DNA of 36,956 nucleotides from Acaryochloris sp. IP29b_bin.148 (GCF_028285565.1 NZ_JANQOY010000036.1:1-36956); one strand, 5' to 3'; numbered from the stretch's first letter, positions 18,584-27,523 are shown. Made by a program: numbers and translations. Notes: generated by a model from the sequence alone, not told the origin.

Positions 18584-19501
18584 ATGGATAAATTTGACAG
18601 CATGCGAGCCTTTACCCAGGTCGTTGATGCTGGGGGGTTTGCGGCAGCTTCTCGGCAAATGGGACTGTCGCGATCGCAAGTCAATAAACTGGTGATCAAT
18701 TTAGAAGACGCTTTAGGCGTACAGCTCCTCCAGCGCACCACGCGTAAAGTGACTCCCACCCATACGGGTCTGGCGTTTTACGAGCGGTGCCAGGCAATTT
18801 TGGCGGAGGTGGCTGAGGCAGAACAGGCCGTTACGCAATTGCAGACGGAACCCAAAGGCACCTTACGAGTCAATGCACCGATGTCCTTTGGCACCCTGTA
18901 TCTCGCCCCGGTTCTAGCTGAATTTCTGGTGCAATACCCAGAGTTACAGGTGGAGTTAACCCTGAATGATCGCTTGATTGATCCTATCGAAGAAGGATTT
19001 GATGTGACCTTGCGGATTGCCGCCCGTCCGACCGCCAGTAGTCTAATCGTGCATAAACTCTGCCCGGCTCCTAGGGTGCTCTGTGCCGCGCCCCATTATC
19101 TCCAGCAGCAGGGTATGCCGGACCATCCTGATCAGCTAAGTCATCACTCCTGCTTGCACTATGGCCATTTAGCACCCTTGAATCAGTGGCATCTGATGGG
19201 ACCTGAACGAAATTATGTTGTGCGGGTCGAAGGCGCAATTTGTTCAAATAATGGCGAAGTGCTAAGGCAGGCAGCGCTCAAAGGCTTAGGGATTACTCTT
19301 TTACCGATCTTCATGGTGGGAGCAGATTTGGCAGCCCAGCGGTTGCAAGCGATCTTGGGAGAGTATCAAGCTCCTGCGATCGCAGTTTATCTTTTGTATC
19401 CTGTGAGCAAGCATCTCTCGGTAAAAGTGCAACTCTTGACCGAATTTTTGCAGCAACGGATGATTCAACCGTCACTGGTCGGTGATTCTTACAGGCACTA
19501 G
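18584..19501 (+). CDS. LysR family transcriptional regulator
   Basis: A 305-residue regulator. The N-terminal winged helix-turn-helix (about 1-62) reads [19 protein letters not shown] and later [20 protein letters not shown] with [11 protein letters not shown], typical of LysR. The rest (about 90-290) is the periplasmic-binding-protein-like effector domain. It closely resembles the group of AaeR/DsdC-like regulators that often sit next to redox or pirin genes; the effector cannot be told. No good Shine-Dalgarno precedes the ATG at 18584, and another out-of-frame ATG at 18571 gives only a six-codon frame. It is divergent from the pirin gene with a dyad between them. Confidence 0.94.
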   Translation: MDKFDSMRAFTQVVDAGGFAAASRQMGLSRSQVNKLVINLEDALGVQLLQRTTRKVTPTHTGLAFYERCQAILAEVAEAEQAVTQLQTEPKGTLRVNAPMSFGTLYLAPVLAEFLVQYPELQVELTLNDRLIDPIEEGFDVTLRIAARPTASSLIVHKLCPAPRVLCAAPHYLQQQGMPDHPDQLSHHSCLHYGHLAPLNQWHLMGPERNYVVRVEGAICSNNGEVLRQAALKGLGITLLPIFMVGADLAAQRLQAILGEYQAPAIAVYLLYPVSKHLSVKVQLLTEFLQQRMIQPSLVGDSYRH

Positions 19502-19664
19502 AATAGAGAGATTAGAACCGATCTCAGTCAGATTACGTTTGAGAACCGTTGCGGTTGCATTGTCGTTCCCTTCCCTGTATCCATCAGACCTCAGTTATTC
19601 CTAGCCGTCAGAACGTAGGGAATTATAGCTGGTTTTAGAACAACCCATTTTCTAAGGATTTAAT

Positions 19665-21437
19665 ATGAAAAAATGGCTGCTGCTGCTGTTGTTTATCGTG
19701 GGCTTCAGTTGGGCCATCGCCAACTTTCAGGGGTTGTCTGCTCAAGGCAAATATGACTCCTTAGTATTGGATTTTAGTGAAGCACTGAGTACGGCAGAGA
19801 TTGAAGACAAGGTCAACGCGTTGTCTGAGCAATTTCGCGTTGACGTTCGCTATAACAGTCAGTTCTCGCAGGCAGATCATGTCTTTATTGCCGAAGGGGA
19901 TGCCCAACGCCTGGCCGCCCTCAAACAGTCCGACCTCCGCCAGTTCACGGAATCGGTGGAGCCGAACTATGTTTATCAAGCCTCATGGGTTCCCAACGAT
20001 CCAGACTACGGTAAGCAGTGGAATCTCAAAAACATCAATATGGAATCGGCTTGGCAAGCGAGCCGGGGGCAGGGCACAACAGTTGCGGTGATTGATACAG
20101 GCATTGCCCCTGTCGCCGATTTGAAACGCACACGCCTGGTGGCAGGCTATGACTTTGTCAATGATCGCCCAGAGGCTACTGATGATCACGGTCATGGCAC
20201 CCATGTCGCTGGTACAATTGCCCAATCCACGAATAACAACTTTGGTGTGGCAGGCATTGCCTATGAGGCCCAACTGATGCCCTTAAAGGTGTTGAGTCGT
20301 AGTGGCGGTGGCACTGTTGCGGATATTGCGGAGGCGATTCGGTTTGCTGCGGATAACGGTGCTGATGTGATCAATATGAGCTTAGGCGGCGGCGGTGCAA
20401 GCGAGCTGATGCAGGAAGCGATTGAACATGCCCATCGCCAAGGAACTGTGATCGTTGCTGCTGCAGGCAACGCGGCTCGTAGCGCCGTGGAATACCCGGC
20501 GCGTTATCCCCATGTGATTGGGGTGGCGGCGCTTGATCGGGCTGGCCAAAAAGCCCCTTACTCCAATTACGGCGCTGGAGTTGATATCTCGGCTCCTGGC
20601 GGATCTCTGGCTGGCAATGATAGTCTGGGCGGTATTTTGCAAAATACGATTAACCCTCGGGATGGCTCCTCGATTTTTGCCGCATTTCAAGGGACAAGTA
20701 TGGCTGCTCCTCATGTGGCTGGGGTGGCGGCCTTGATTCGATCGATTGGCATCCAAAATCCTGATCAAATTGAACAGATCCTCCAACAATCCGCTACAGC
20801 GGTCAAAGACGACGCTGCCAACTACTTTGGAACGGGGCGATTGAATGCTGGCGATGCGGTGAGCTTAGCTCTGCGGAAGAGTTTTGGCTTTGAAGGATTT
20901 ATGGGCTGGTTACGCAATGGTCTATTCCTGGGACCGCGATTCTGGTTCGATGCTAGAGCGGTGAATTGGGGGCAAAAGCTGCTGATGCTGGCTACGGCTG
21001 CGGTGTTGGCTTGGCTGTTGCGCTTGCCTTGGAATGGGTCGATGATAGTGGGCTTGGTGCTCGGGAGTGTGGGCTTATTTATTCTCCGATGTTTCCATCT
21101 GGTAGATCTGCCTCACTGGCCCCTCCGGGTGTTGGGAAGTTCTTTACCAGAATTGGGGGGTGCGTTTTCAGGAACGAATGCTCTGAACCCCTTGACGGCT
21201 AATGTGTTGATTGCCTTTGGCCTGATTATTTTGCTGCTTAGCCATCCGCAATGGCGATGGTTCGCCTTGGGCAGTGGGGTAGGCATGACTGCCTGTCTGG
21301 CAGTCAGTGCGTTTATCGCCCCCCAAGTGATGTGGTTAGGGAGTGCGGCGCTGGCCCGTGGATTTTTAGGGGTTAATGCTTTGTTATGCTTAGTTTTGGT
21401 CTATTTATCTGCCAAAACTGAGACGCGATCGGTATGA
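19665..21437 (+). CDS. Membrane-anchored subtilisin-like serine protease (S8)
   Basis: A 590-residue protease. A signal-type N-terminus (residues 1-27) precedes a propeptide-like region (about 30-105). The S8 domain (about 110-400) carries the catalytic triad Asp144 (VAVIDTG), His177 (HGHGTHVAG) and Ser345 (GTSMAAPH), with oxyanion Asn269 (AAAGNA). After residue 430 there are about five hydrophobic segments (near 435-450, 454-470, 500-520, 525-548, 556-580), which is uncommon among secreted subtilisins. The protease domain would face the periplasm or outside while anchored in the membrane (inference). An AAGGA site precedes the ATG. Its stop overlaps the start of the following small gene by 4 nt. 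Confidence 0.92.
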   Translation: MKKWLLLLLFIVGFSWAIANFQGLSAQGKYDSLVLDFSEALSTAEIEDKVNALSEQFRVDVRYNSQFSQADHVFIAEGDAQRLAALKQSDLRQFTESVEPNYVYQASWVPNDPDYGKQWNLKNINMESAWQASRGQGTTVAVIDTGIAPVADLKRTRLVAGYDFVNDRPEATDDHGHGTHVAGTIAQSTNNNFGVAGIAYEAQLMPLKVLSRSGGGTVADIAEAIRFAADNGADVINMSLGGGGASELMQEAIEHAHRQGTVIVAAAGNAARSAVEYPARYPHVIGVAALDRAGQKAPYSNYGAGVDISAPGGSLAGNDSLGGILQNTINPRDGSSIFAAFQGTSMAAPHVAGVAALIRSIGIQNPDQIEQILQQSATAVKDDAANYFGTGRLNAGDAVSLALRKSFGFEGFMGWLRNGLFLGPRFWFDARAVNWGQKLLMLATAAVLAWLLRLPWNGSMIVGLVLGSVGLFILRCFHLVDLPHWPLRVLGSSLPELGGAFSGTNALNPLTANVLIAFGLIILLLSHPQWRWFALGSGVGMTACLAVSAFIAPQVMWLGSAALARGFLGVNALLCLVLVYLSAKTETRSV

Positions 21438-21658
21438 GTATAGAAGCTGAAGGAACGATTGCTTATCAAAGCTTTGGAATGGGAGTCTGGGCCTTGACGA
21501 CCCGCGATGTGACCTATGAACTATTGGACCCTCCCCAGGAGTTGCAACAAGCGGGTCTGTCTGTGAAAGTGATGGGGCAAGTTCGGGATGATGTGATGAC
21601 CATTGCTATGATTGGCCCTGTCTTGGAAGTCAATCGTTTTGAAATTTTAGGGGTTTAA
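21434..21658 (+). CDS. Small protein of unknown function coupled to the subtilisin gene
   Basis: A 74-residue protein starting at an ATG that overlaps the protease stop (ATGA), so translation is probably coupled. It has no signal peptide or membrane segment. Alternating hydrophobic stretches (GTIAYQSFG, VWALTTRDVTYELLD, GLSVKVMGQVRD, TIAMIGPVLEVNRFEIL) suggest a small all-beta barrel, perhaps OB-like; this is inference from pattern only. I do not recognise the family. The context suggests a function tied to the protease, for example an inhibitor, chaperone or regulator, but nothing in the sequence shows which. Confidence 0.75.
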   Translation: MSIEAEGTIAYQSFGMGVWALTTRDVTYELLDPPQELQQAGLSVKVMGQVRDDVMTIAMIGPVLEVNRFEILGV

Positions 21659-21852
21659 ACCTGCATTTCTCACTAGCCCTTGCTAGATTAGCCTAGAAAT
21701 TCCTTTACATATGACTTACAGCGAATTCAGCAAAACTACATTCTGTATATTGAATAATCTTTGATAAGACTAGGAGATAACGTCAGCAATCACCTGAGCT
21801 AAACTGAATTGACCAAAATAAGCATCTCACCGGATAGTGAACAGAGTAGTCG

Positions 21853-22473
21853 CTAGCCATTATTCAGGCACCCTGCATGGGTTGATCCGAGCTTGTCAAT
21901 AAGCAACCCATCCACATATCGTTGAATCGCTTGTTTCTGCTGATCTATAGTCAGACAATTAGCTTGAATCAACGAGTCAAGGCTCAGCCCATTCACCAGG
22001 GCCAGTAAAGCATTCGCTTCAAGGGTGGGATCAACGTCATGTCGCAGTAAATGAGCTGTTTGCAATGTTTTTAGCTCATTTACGAGCACAGCCCGCAGCC
22101 GTGTCGCACTCCGTTGATGTTCAGTCATGAGGTTTTCCCGTCCAACGGCATACCCTAAAAATGCCAACCACACTCTAAGAGTGTCCTTTTGTTCAACATC
22201 GCAAGGTAAAAATGCAGATAGCATGAACACCAATCGTTCTGCTCCAGACACTGACTCACTTGCTTGTGCTATCGCAGTATTGAGGCGTTCTGTAACTTGA
22301 TTAAGCGCAAATAAAATCAGCTCTTGCTTATCACGGAAGTAATGGGTTACGACCCCTGTCGTGCACCCCATCTCCTGGGCAATCGCCCTCATACTCGTGC
22401 GGTCTAACCCTTCACGGACGATTACTTGCCAAGCCGCTTCAGAGACTTCAAGACGACGATCTTGATAGGGCAT
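21853..22473 (-). CDS. TetR family transcriptional repressor
   Basis: A 206-residue regulator. The N-terminal helix-turn-helix is at about 26-46, with TSMRAIAQEMGCTTGVVTHY followed by FRDKQELILFAL, a close fit to TetR domains such as BetI. The C-terminal domain (about 60-195) is helical and binds an unknown ligand. It is transcribed divergently from a membrane-protein gene 124 bp away, with a strong double palindrome between, so it very probably represses that gene and itself. The 194 bp downstream to the small gene at 21434-21658 shows no gene. Confidence 0.93.
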   Translation of the reverse strand: MPYQDRRLEVSEAAWQVIVREGLDRTSMRAIAQEMGCTTGVVTHYFRDKQELILFALNQVTERLNTAIAQASESVSGAERLVFMLSAFLPCDVEQKDTLRVWLAFLGYAVGRENLMTEHQRSATRLRAVLVNELKTLQTAHLLRHDVDPTLEANALLALVNGLSLDSLIQANCLTIDQQKQAIQRYVDGLLIDKLGSTHAGCLNNG

Positions 22474-22528
22474 ATGGACTCAAAAACTAGTTGAATTATT
22501 GATTTTTGCAGCTAAACAATTACATCTA

Positions 22529-22557
22529 TTGACAGAATATCATAACAGTTGTTATAT
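22529..22557 (+). promoter_or_regulatory. Near-consensus promoter of the TetR-linked membrane-protein gene
   Basis: TTGACA at 22529-22534 is followed, after 17 bp, by TTATAT at 22552-22557. This spacing and sequence fit a sigma-70-type promoter reading rightward into the gene at 22598. The -10 box lies inside the left arm of the operator-like inverted repeat, so repressor binding would block RNA polymerase (inference). Confidence 0.65.
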
Positions 22558-22579
22558 GAAACATAACAACTGTTATGAT
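22539..22579. promoter_or_regulatory. Double palindromic TetR operator
   Basis: Two 17-nt arms, 22539-22555 and 22563-22579, are perfect reverse complements separated by 7 nt. Each arm also contains its own dyad ATAACA-2-TGTTAT, so the site can be read as two adjacent operators or one long hairpin. TetR proteins bind such 12-16 bp palindromes as dimers, and two sites would allow two dimers. The site sits between the divergent TetR and membrane-protein genes and overlaps the promoter of the latter. Confidence 0.8.
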
Positions 22580-22597
22580 GCTTTGGGAGTGAAGTAA

Positions 22598-23215
22598 ATG
22601 CAACCGCAAAATGAGCTGGATGTGAGAATCGATTGGGAATTACCCCCATTTCGGGAAGGTTGGCGTGGGCAGATTGATAGGATCATCGGTCCTGGTGCGA
22701 CAAAGGCAGAAATCAACCTTCAGTTATATTTACCGATTGTTGCTATCGCTATCGTTGTCGGAATTGGTCTGTACAAAAATTACAATTGGAGCTTAGGGCA
22801 ATACCTGGCTGCGTCTTTTTTAGCCTTGGATATGGTCGGCGGTATAATCACCAATCTGACATCAACAGCTAAACGCTGGAACTTCAGGAAAGGGAATGGG
22901 TTTAAGGCGCACATGTCCTTTATCGCGATTCATGCCTTTCAGTTATTCTTAGTAAGCTATTTTTTCCTAAATTTTGATATTTTCTGGATCGCCACCATTT
23001 ATGGGTTTTTATTGTTGTCATGTGCCTTCATTCTCAAATGTCCCTTGTACCTGCAGCGGACTGTTTCGGGCATAGTGCTCATAGTATCCTTGCTCCTTTC
23101 GATATACGTTTTTAAGTCTCCAGAACATCTTGAGTGGTTTTTGCCGTTGTTCTTTTACAAGTTGCAGGTTAGCCATGTCGTTCGGGAAGAGCCGTATCGT
23201 CCCGAAAACGCTTAG
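22598..23215 (+). CDS. Polytopic membrane protein of unknown function, TetR-controlled
   Basis: A 205-residue protein with a soluble N-terminus of about 40 residues (NELDVRIDWELPPFREGW) and five or six membrane segments near 43-60, 66-87, 106-125, 129-147, 154-172 and 176-190. I recognise no transporter motif. Possible functional residues are polar groups around segments 2 and 3 (TNLTSTAKRWNF, KAHMSFIAIHAF), where His105 and His112 might bind something. A GGGAG element precedes the ATG. The divergent TetR and the operator suggest inducible expression in response to a small molecule, as for efflux or detoxification genes, but no efflux family is evident. Confidence 0.8.
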   Translation: MQPQNELDVRIDWELPPFREGWRGQIDRIIGPGATKAEINLQLYLPIVAIAIVVGIGLYKNYNWSLGQYLAASFLALDMVGGIITNLTSTAKRWNFRKGNGFKAHMSFIAIHAFQLFLVSYFFLNFDIFWIATIYGFLLLSCAFILKCPLYLQRTVSGIVLIVSLLLSIYVFKSPEHLEWFLPLFFYKLQVSHVVREEPYRPENA

Positions 23216-23240
23216 GCTTAACAGCTTCATACATAGATAA

Positions 23241-23350
23241 AAAATGATCACTGTGGGTCAAAAGTGGTCATTTCCCTCTGGATACTTTTGTCGTACACGT
23301 AAGGTTTTAAGGTGATCTTTACTGTACTAGCTTTGAGGGAAAATGATCAC
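23241..23350. repeat. Cluster of TGATCA/TGGTCA-TTTCCCTC repeats, possible insertion-sequence end remnant
   Basis: GTGGTCATTTCCCTC at 23264-23278 recurs inverted as GAGGGAAAATGATCAC at 23335-23350, allowing for one A more in the second copy and one G/A difference. A further TGATCACT at 23245-23252 pairs with AGTGGTCA at 23263-23270. Repeated TGATCA/GGTCA units with GGGTCAAAAGTGGTCA recall the multiple terminal repeats of IS21-family elements, but no transposase is present. This could equally be a regulatory or transcript-end structure. Confidence 0.4.
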
Positions 23351-23437
23351 CTATGACACTAGTAACAATCATGAGAGTTGAGACCAACAAAGGTAGATAA
23401 AATGATTAATTAGGTGAGTAAAGATGGCAAGACTGTA

Positions 23438-23558
23438 GGGGAGCGTGTCACTTTTTGAAAAGGAAAATAAAATCTCTAGTTTTACATGCCTCAACCACTA
23501 CGAAATCAATGGGCTTGAGCGCAGTCTGAATATTTTCTCGAAAAGGTGAAACGCTCCC
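23438..23558. mobile_element. Candidate MITE or deleted insertion sequence, about 120 bp
   Basis: Imperfect terminal inverted repeats bound the element: GGGAGCGTGTCACTTTTT from 23439 and, read on the other strand from 23558, GGGAGCGTTTCACCTTTT, matching at 16 of 18 positions. On the minus strand one frame is open through the whole element (37 codons) and stops inside the left repeat (TGA at 23448-23450), as expected if only the end of a transposase gene remained. I see no target-site duplication, and no start codon. Moderate support from repeat structure only. Confidence 0.5.
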
Positions 23559-23704
23559 AATTAAAACGATATCAGAAAGACAGAAATGTAAATATTGAAT
23601 TAAATTAAAGTAGCTATACCGCTTTTCTTGGAGACTGATTTTTGGTCAGTTGATCAAAATTTTTCTACCTTGCAAATTGCTTGATGTTTGTCGCTGATGT
23701 AAAA

Positions 23705-25912
23705 CTAGCTAGCGATATTACCACAGATTTCTGAAACCGTTTCCCAGGTTCCTTGAGGATCGAAAAAGCGGGCTACATAGTTATGGTTCAATAACTCGTC
23801 CGTCAGCACCCAGTCGTACTTTTCGCTACGCTTCGTTCGCACCACGTCTGCTAGACGGAGTGGGTTGGCAGGACCTAGATTCACCAAAGACTGCAAATAG
23901 GGCATCAGCTCATCCGGTTCTACCCCCTTGACCTTAATTGCTAGCCCCTCTTGACTCGCCTTTAAGCCACTATCCAACAGCAACATCTGTAGGGTATTCA
24001 TGATTAAGCTGCCCCGCCAAGGGAAGAGCAAGACCTGCTCATCTTCACCCACGATGTACTCCTGATCCAATCCACAATCGTGGAATTGAGTTCTCGCTTC
24101 TTTTAAAAGTTTTTGAGCCGTTTCATCCAGGTAAACGGGCATATCTGTGGAACGGTAAATCTCGCGCATGGTTTGCCGCACCCGATCATGGACAAAACCA
24201 CTGCTGCCCCCAAATCGGGGAGCTTGCCCTTCCCCATCTGCGGGAGTCACCATCACCACTTGCTTGTCGCTATCTACCGATTGGACTTGCCAGCGCCGAC
24301 CCGCAAATAGCAATACCATTTCTTCGGCAATGGGCATTGACGTGGGCAAGGTCCCCAATACATTCTCTGGGGTGCTAATGCGGTACTCCTCGGTGATGGA
24401 AAAAGCGGTGTAAAAGGTGTAGTGATTGACCAATCGTTCTCCTTTTAGGCCCAAGAGTAATAAGCCATCCTGGCTTTGCTGGATTAGATCGCGTTCTCCT
24501 AAGCATCGCAAGAGCTTAATAAACAGCCCCTGCTCCATTTCTTGGAAAGGGCCTGCTTCGCAAAAGTCATGCCAAGCCTGATCGGCCCGAATACCGCCCT
24601 GTTGGGCAATGCTGGATAGCAGTTGTTGAATCAGGGTGGAGATATGCAGACGTCCAGCAATCGGCGGTTCATACCAGCCCTCTAGCAGCAAATTGATAAT
24701 GGCAATGGCTTGCACTAAATCGGGATATAACGCCTGTTCAGGAGAGGTGTAGGCATCCAGTTGAGACACCGATACATAGACCCGCATAATCGCCGGATCG
24801 CCTGCCCGTCGGCCAGAGCGTCCTAATCGCTGGCGGGTACTGGCCACGGAGCTAGGGGGGCCAATCTGGGCAATGGACTGAACCGCGCCCACATCAATTC
24901 CCATTTCTAAGGTCATGGTGCAAATAACGTTGACGGGATGATCGCGCTTGAGGGCCTCTTCTGCCTCAGCCCGCAGCTCCTTGGAGAGGCTGCCATGATG
25001 GGGCATAAACTCATTGGGCACCCGGTATTCTGCCGATAAATTGCGCAAAAGATCGGCATATCGCTCCACCTGGCGACGACTGTTAATAAAAATCAGATTC
25101 TTTTCCCCACGCAGGGATTGGAAAAGGTGTTGAGCAATCTCCAGGGCATCGGGGGGCGGCATGGTTTCATCCTCCTCCTCTTCCGGGTCTGGAGTGGGCG
25201 CTGACCGATAGCCTCGTAGCTGTAGCTTTAGCTCATCGCCTTTGGCAAAGGACTGGACCAGCTGGACTCGTTCTTGTTGCCCTGGACGTAGAAACTCCGC
25301 TGCTAAAGACATATCTCCCAAAGTGGCACTCAAGCCAATCCGGGGGACGGGATGACCAACCACCTGTTCAACCCGCTGCATCAGAGATTGGAGCTGTCGC
25401 CCCCGCTCAATGCTGATAAAGGAATGCATTTCATCAATCACGATGTAGGAGAGCGAGGCAAACAGTCGGCCCAGTTCTTGCCCTCGTAGGACAAATAAGG
25501 CCTCTAGAGATTCAGGGGTAATCAGCAGCATGCCAGCAGGCTGTTTAAGCAAGCGTTGCTTAGGGCCAGAGCTAATATCACCATGCCAGGGACATACGGG
25601 CACATCCAGGCAATCGCCAATGGCCGACAGACGACGGTGCTGATCGTTGATTAACGCTTTGAGCGGCCCTAAGCCAATCACCTGAATACCTTTGGCAGGT
25701 TGATCGACCAGTTGCGAAAAAATAGGTAGGAAAGCCGCTTCTGTTTTGCCTTGGGCAGTAGCCGCAGTAATGATCACATCCTTATCCCCAGCCAAGATTG
25801 GCGGAATGGCCAGTTCCTGAATTTCTCGGAGAGAAGGCCATTTTTGCCCAGCAATCCACTGTTGAACGCGGGGATGAAGGCGATTGAAGTTGGAGGAAGT
25901 GGGGGCAGTCAC
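23705..25912 (-). CDS. Lhr-like DEAD/DEAH-box superfamily 2 helicase
   Basis: A 735-residue ATP-dependent helicase starting at a GTG (25912). Motif I AATAQGKT is at 50-57, motif II DEMH at 160-163, motif III SAT at 195-197, and motif VI QRLGRSGR at 361-368, with LIFINSRR and CTMTLEMGID typical of the Lhr/ski2-like group. An acidic insert (EEEEDE, about 243-248) lies between the two RecA lobes. The C-terminal 330 residues resemble an Lhr-core winged-helix region. Full-length Lhr is about 1500 residues, so this is a core-length version. A role in DNA repair or RNA metabolism is inferred from the family. It stands alone; the upstream amt gene ends in a terminator. Confidence 0.85.
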   Translation of the reverse strand: MTAPTSSNFNRLHPRVQQWIAGQKWPSLREIQELAIPPILAGDKDVIITAATAQGKTEAAFLPIFSQLVDQPAKGIQVIGLGPLKALINDQHRRLSAIGDCLDVPVCPWHGDISSGPKQRLLKQPAGMLLITPESLEALFVLRGQELGRLFASLSYIVIDEMHSFISIERGRQLQSLMQRVEQVVGHPVPRIGLSATLGDMSLAAEFLRPGQQERVQLVQSFAKGDELKLQLRGYRSAPTPDPEEEEDETMPPPDALEIAQHLFQSLRGEKNLIFINSRRQVERYADLLRNLSAEYRVPNEFMPHHGSLSKELRAEAEEALKRDHPVNVICTMTLEMGIDVGAVQSIAQIGPPSSVASTRQRLGRSGRRAGDPAIMRVYVSVSQLDAYTSPEQALYPDLVQAIAIINLLLEGWYEPPIAGRLHISTLIQQLLSSIAQQGGIRADQAWHDFCEAGPFQEMEQGLFIKLLRCLGERDLIQQSQDGLLLLGLKGERLVNHYTFYTAFSITEEYRISTPENVLGTLPTSMPIAEEMVLLFAGRRWQVQSVDSDKQVVMVTPADGEGQAPRFGGSSGFVHDRVRQTMREIYRSTDMPVYLDETAQKLLKEARTQFHDCGLDQEYIVGEDEQVLLFPWRGSLIMNTLQMLLLDSGLKASQEGLAIKVKGVEPDELMPYLQSLVNLGPANPLRLADVVRTKRSEKYDWVLTDELLNHNYVARFFDPQGTWETVSEICGNIAS

Positions 25913-25978
25913 GTTGAACGCTCAGCAAAGATCATTGCTAAGAGCTTAGTCGATGACCCTCCTATTCAACAGCAAACC

Positions 25979-26010
25979 TAAAAAAGGACTGCTCAGATGG
26001 GCAGTCCTTT
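25979..26010 (-). terminator. Rho-independent terminator of the ammonium transporter gene
   Basis: A perfect 10-bp stem AAAGGACTGC/GCAGTCCTTT (25983-25992 and 26001-26010) with an 8-nt loop. On the minus strand the stem is followed by a run of six T (complement of A at 25980-25985). It lies 35 bp beyond the amt stop and upstream of the helicase gene, so it separates the two transcripts. Confidence 0.85.
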
Positions 26011-26044
26011 AATCAAAATATCAATACAAATGTTGGGGATTTAT

Positions 26045-27523
26045 TTATTGATGCTCATCTCCCAGGAACCCAGGATAGGCTTCCATCGCATGTTCGCTCA
26101 GGTCCAACCCGAGTTTCTCGTCTTCCAGGGAGACACGAATGCCTGAAAGATATTTGAGAGCAGTCCAGACAATATAGCTGAACAGCGCTGTAAAGGCGCT
26201 GACAGCCGCAAGACCTACAAGTTGGATTCCCACTTGGCTAAAGGAACCGCTGATAAAAAGACCAGCAGCGGGGCCAGAACTTTCGGTATACCAACTAAAG
26301 GTCTCTGGACCAACACTGAAAAGGCCTACGGCTAAAGTGCCCCAGAAGCCCCCAACCATATGCACCGATAAGGCACCGACGGGGTCGTCAATTTTGAAGT
26401 TATCAAAAATGTCAACGGCAAAAACTACCACAATGCCAGCAATGAAACCAATTAGAATGGCACTGCCAGATGACACAAAGGCACAGCCTGCCGTGATGCT
26501 CACCAAGCCAATTAGCATACCGTTAATGGTCATGGTTAAGTCAGGCTTACCAAAATAGATCCAAGCAGTGAGGGTACCAGCAACTCCACCTGCCGCTCCC
26601 GCTAGGTTGGTCACCACAATAATATGGCTAATCGCTTCTGGGTCAGCAGCCATGGTGCTGCCGCCATTAAACCCGAACCACCCCAACCACAAAATTAATC
26701 CGCCGAGCGTGGCAATACTGAGGTTATGGCCTGGAATCGGATAACTTTTGCCTTCAAAGTAACGGGAGGTTCGAGGACCAATTAAGACAGCTCCGACTAG
26801 AGCGGCCCATCCTCCTACCATATGGACAACGGTAGAACCTGCAAAATCGTAAAAGCCCATTTTTTGTAAAAAGCCACCGCCCCAAACCCAGTGACCCACC
26901 ATGGGGTAGCAGATGGAGGTTAGCAAAATACTAAAAATAAAGAAAGCGACGAATTTGGCTCGTTCTGCGATCGCACCAGACACAATCGTGGCGGCAGTCC
27001 CTGCAAACATCAGCTGAAAGAAAAACTTTGTCTGGAGCGGTGTACCGACCCAGTTGAGAGCAGTAAACACGCCATCATAGGCTTCACCTATAGCAGGACT
27101 GTTGTCATTCCCGCCCAGGAAGAACCCCGTACTTCCCCAGTACTCATTCCCATCGCCAAACATAATGCCAAAACCCACGGCCCAGTAAGCCAGACTCACG
27201 AGACCAAATACGATTAAGTTTTTGGCTAGTAGGTTCACCGCATTTTTGCTGCGACACAGTCCCGTTTCCAGCATGGCGAAGCCAGCATTCATAAAAAATA
27301 CAAGAGTCGCTGCAAATAGCACCCAAATGGTGTCTGCTACAACTTTGGCCTCTCCAGAGAAGACAGAGGAAGGGGCTTCTTGAGCGACTGCTGCACTACT
27401 CCAGACCAACACAATGGCTGCGGTTAAGTAGAGATAAATGGGCTTTTTGAGCATAGACCAACGGGGCATCGTGCGGCGACGACGGGGCCGTTGGGGGGGT
27501 TTAGGCATTAAATATCCAGACAT
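26045..27523 (-). CDS. amt: Ammonium transporter (Amt family)
   Basis: A 492-residue channel-like transporter of NH4+/NH3 in the cytoplasmic membrane, with eleven predicted membrane segments. The N-terminus has a signal-type stretch ending AAVAQEA (about 25-50); an internal ATG at residue 19 or 24 could be the true start, since the first 20 residues are basic and proline-rich. The conserved pore histidines are His234 (STVVHMVGG) and His388 (LSVHMVGG). Other marks are NAGFAMLETGLCR, the NHxL-like TNLAGAAGG, and a C-terminal SLEDEKLGLDLSEHAMEAYP, which in the family couples the subunits of the trimer and PII control. A GlnK/PII gene is not next to it. A terminator follows. Confidence 0.95.
   Translation of the reverse strand: MSGYLMPKPPQRPRRRRTMPRWSMLKKPIYLYLTAAIVLVWSSAAVAQEAPSSVFSGEAKVVADTIWVLFAATLVFFMNAGFAMLETGLCRSKNAVNLLAKNLIVFGLVSLAYWAVGFGIMFGDGNEYWGSTGFFLGGNDNSPAIGEAYDGVFTALNWVGTPLQTKFFFQLMFAGTAATIVSGAIAERAKFVAFFIFSILLTSICYPMVGHWVWGGGFLQKMGFYDFAGSTVVHMVGGWAALVGAVLIGPRTSRYFEGKSYPIPGHNLSIATLGGLILWLGWFGFNGGSTMAADPEAISHIIVVTNLAGAAGGVAGTLTAWIYFGKPDLTMTINGMLIGLVSITAGCAFVSSGSAILIGFIAGIVVVFAVDIFDNFKIDDPVGALSVHMVGGFWGTLAVGLFSVGPETFSWYTESSGPAAGLFISGSFSQVGIQLVGLAAVSAFTALFSYIVWTALKYLSGIRVSLEDEKLGLDLSEHAMEAYPGFLGDEHQ

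Noticed and set aside
23640..23680. ACTGA-7-TCAGT hairpin near the helicase 3' end
   Set aside because: The stem has only five pairs and the T-rich stretch is not placed directly after it.
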